A stretch of DNA of 64,000 nucleotides, taken from Bacteroidales bacterium UBA6445 (GTDB lineage Bacteria; Bacteroidota; Bacteroidia; Bacteroidales; UBA932). The stretch is from the NCBI GenBank assembly GCA_002439585.1, contig DJOF01000008.1, forward strand, positions 270,445-334,444, written 5' to 3'. Position numbers and translations under genes: made by a program. This document shows positions 63,791 to 64,000 of this stretch, in pieces. Below the pieces are notes generated by a model. It made no database searches. It was not told the DNA's origin and worked only from the letters and a program-made list of their open reading frames with translations. Within the stretch, counting starts at the first letter, position 1; the number at the start of each line of letters is the position of its first letter.

Positions 63791-64000
63791 ATGACACTTA
63801 TAAAATCAATCTCTGGAATACGCGGAACGATCGGAGGAAAGCCCGGACAGGCCTTGACGCCTGTAGATATCGTGAAATTTATCTATGCCTACTGCACCTG
63901 CCTTCGCAGACGTCGGCCTAAGACTCCGGGAAACCGTTACACAGTTGTAGTCGGAAAGGATGCCCGTATCTCAGGAGAGATGGTGGAAGACATTGTCTGC
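63791..64000 (+). CDS. glmM: phosphoglucosamine mutase, N-terminal part (cut by window end)
   Basis: Only the first 70 codons lie in the window. ISGIRGTIGGKPGQALTP and VVVGKDARISGEM match the start of alpha-D-phosphohexomutases. In Bacteroidota this N-terminus belongs to the phosphoglucosamine mutase that makes glucosamine-1-phosphate for peptidoglycan; phosphomannomutase is an alternative because the two are close. The active-site Ser lies beyond the end. A -7 box TACTTTTG is at 63760-63767. Confidence 0.82.
   Translation, partial: MTLIKSISGIRGTIGGKPGQALTPVDIVKFIYAYCTCLRRRRPKTPGNRYTVVVGKDARISGEMVEDIVC

Overview
The window looks like a chromosome segment of a gut-type member of the Bacteroidales (phylum Bacteroidota). 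Three SusC/SusD pairs, SusE-position and DUF1735-type surface lipoproteins, a hybrid two-component regulator and Bacteroidota-type promoters (TTTG, 18-20 nt, TAnnTTTG) all point there. Genus cannot be fixed from the sequence alone. Housekeeping genes (radC, upp, tRNA-His, parE, tRNA-Glu, the start of glmM) flank or interrupt two glycan-utilisation loci and an envelope cluster.

Layout. 1-2.75 kb: radC, upp, a ZIP metal transporter and tRNA-His; the radC-upp gap holds the decayed 3' tail of a susD gene. 3.07-12.67 kb: polysaccharide utilisation locus 1 (PUL1), with SusC, SusD, a GH30 glycosidase, a SusE-position lipoprotein and a BACON/LamG/glycerophosphodiesterase lipoprotein, closed by a strong terminator. 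12.76-16.92 kb: a membrane-anchored LuxR-like regulator, an MFS sugar transporter and a ROK sugar kinase. The gene order suggests depolymerisation of a beta-glucan, probably beta-1,6-linked and perhaps carrying phosphoglycerol, with import and phosphorylation of the released glucose. 17.13-41.32 kb: PUL2, led by a hybrid two-component sensor. It holds a large secreted protein of unknown function with an internal duplication, two DUF1735-type lipoproteins, two different SusC/SusD pairs, and GH2, GH16 and GH42-like enzymes. The second SusC lacks the usual N-terminal extension and TonB box. The enzymes suggest a beta-galactan or mixed beta-glycan, but the substrate is not determined.

41.4-45.4 kb: a LysO-type lysine exporter, a short region with a 14-bp tandem repeat and the broken C-terminus of an ECF sigma factor, a DUF4988-like lipoprotein and a LysR regulator. 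45.46-52.58 kb, minus strand: an MsbA-like ABC exporter, a CBM9-like/VanZ fusion, a large amidase-like protein with an inserted golvesin-type domain, and a Stealth-type sugar-phosphate transferase. This looks like an envelope-glycan cluster. 52.8-59.2 kb: a divergent M28-like peptidase, a TPR protein, a HAD phosphatase, a metallo-beta-lactamase-fold hydrolase and an alkaline phosphatase. 59.2-63.4 kb, minus strand: parE, a PlsC-like acyltransferase and an acyl-CoA ligase. The window ends with tRNA-Glu and the first 70 codons of glmM.

The main candidates for something undescribed are the phosphodiesterase in PUL1, the dual SusCD PUL2 with its unknown duplicated secreted protein and plug-first SusC, and the CBM9-like/VanZ plus split-amidase cluster. 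Functions are read from motifs and recalled family knowledge; no database search was possible.
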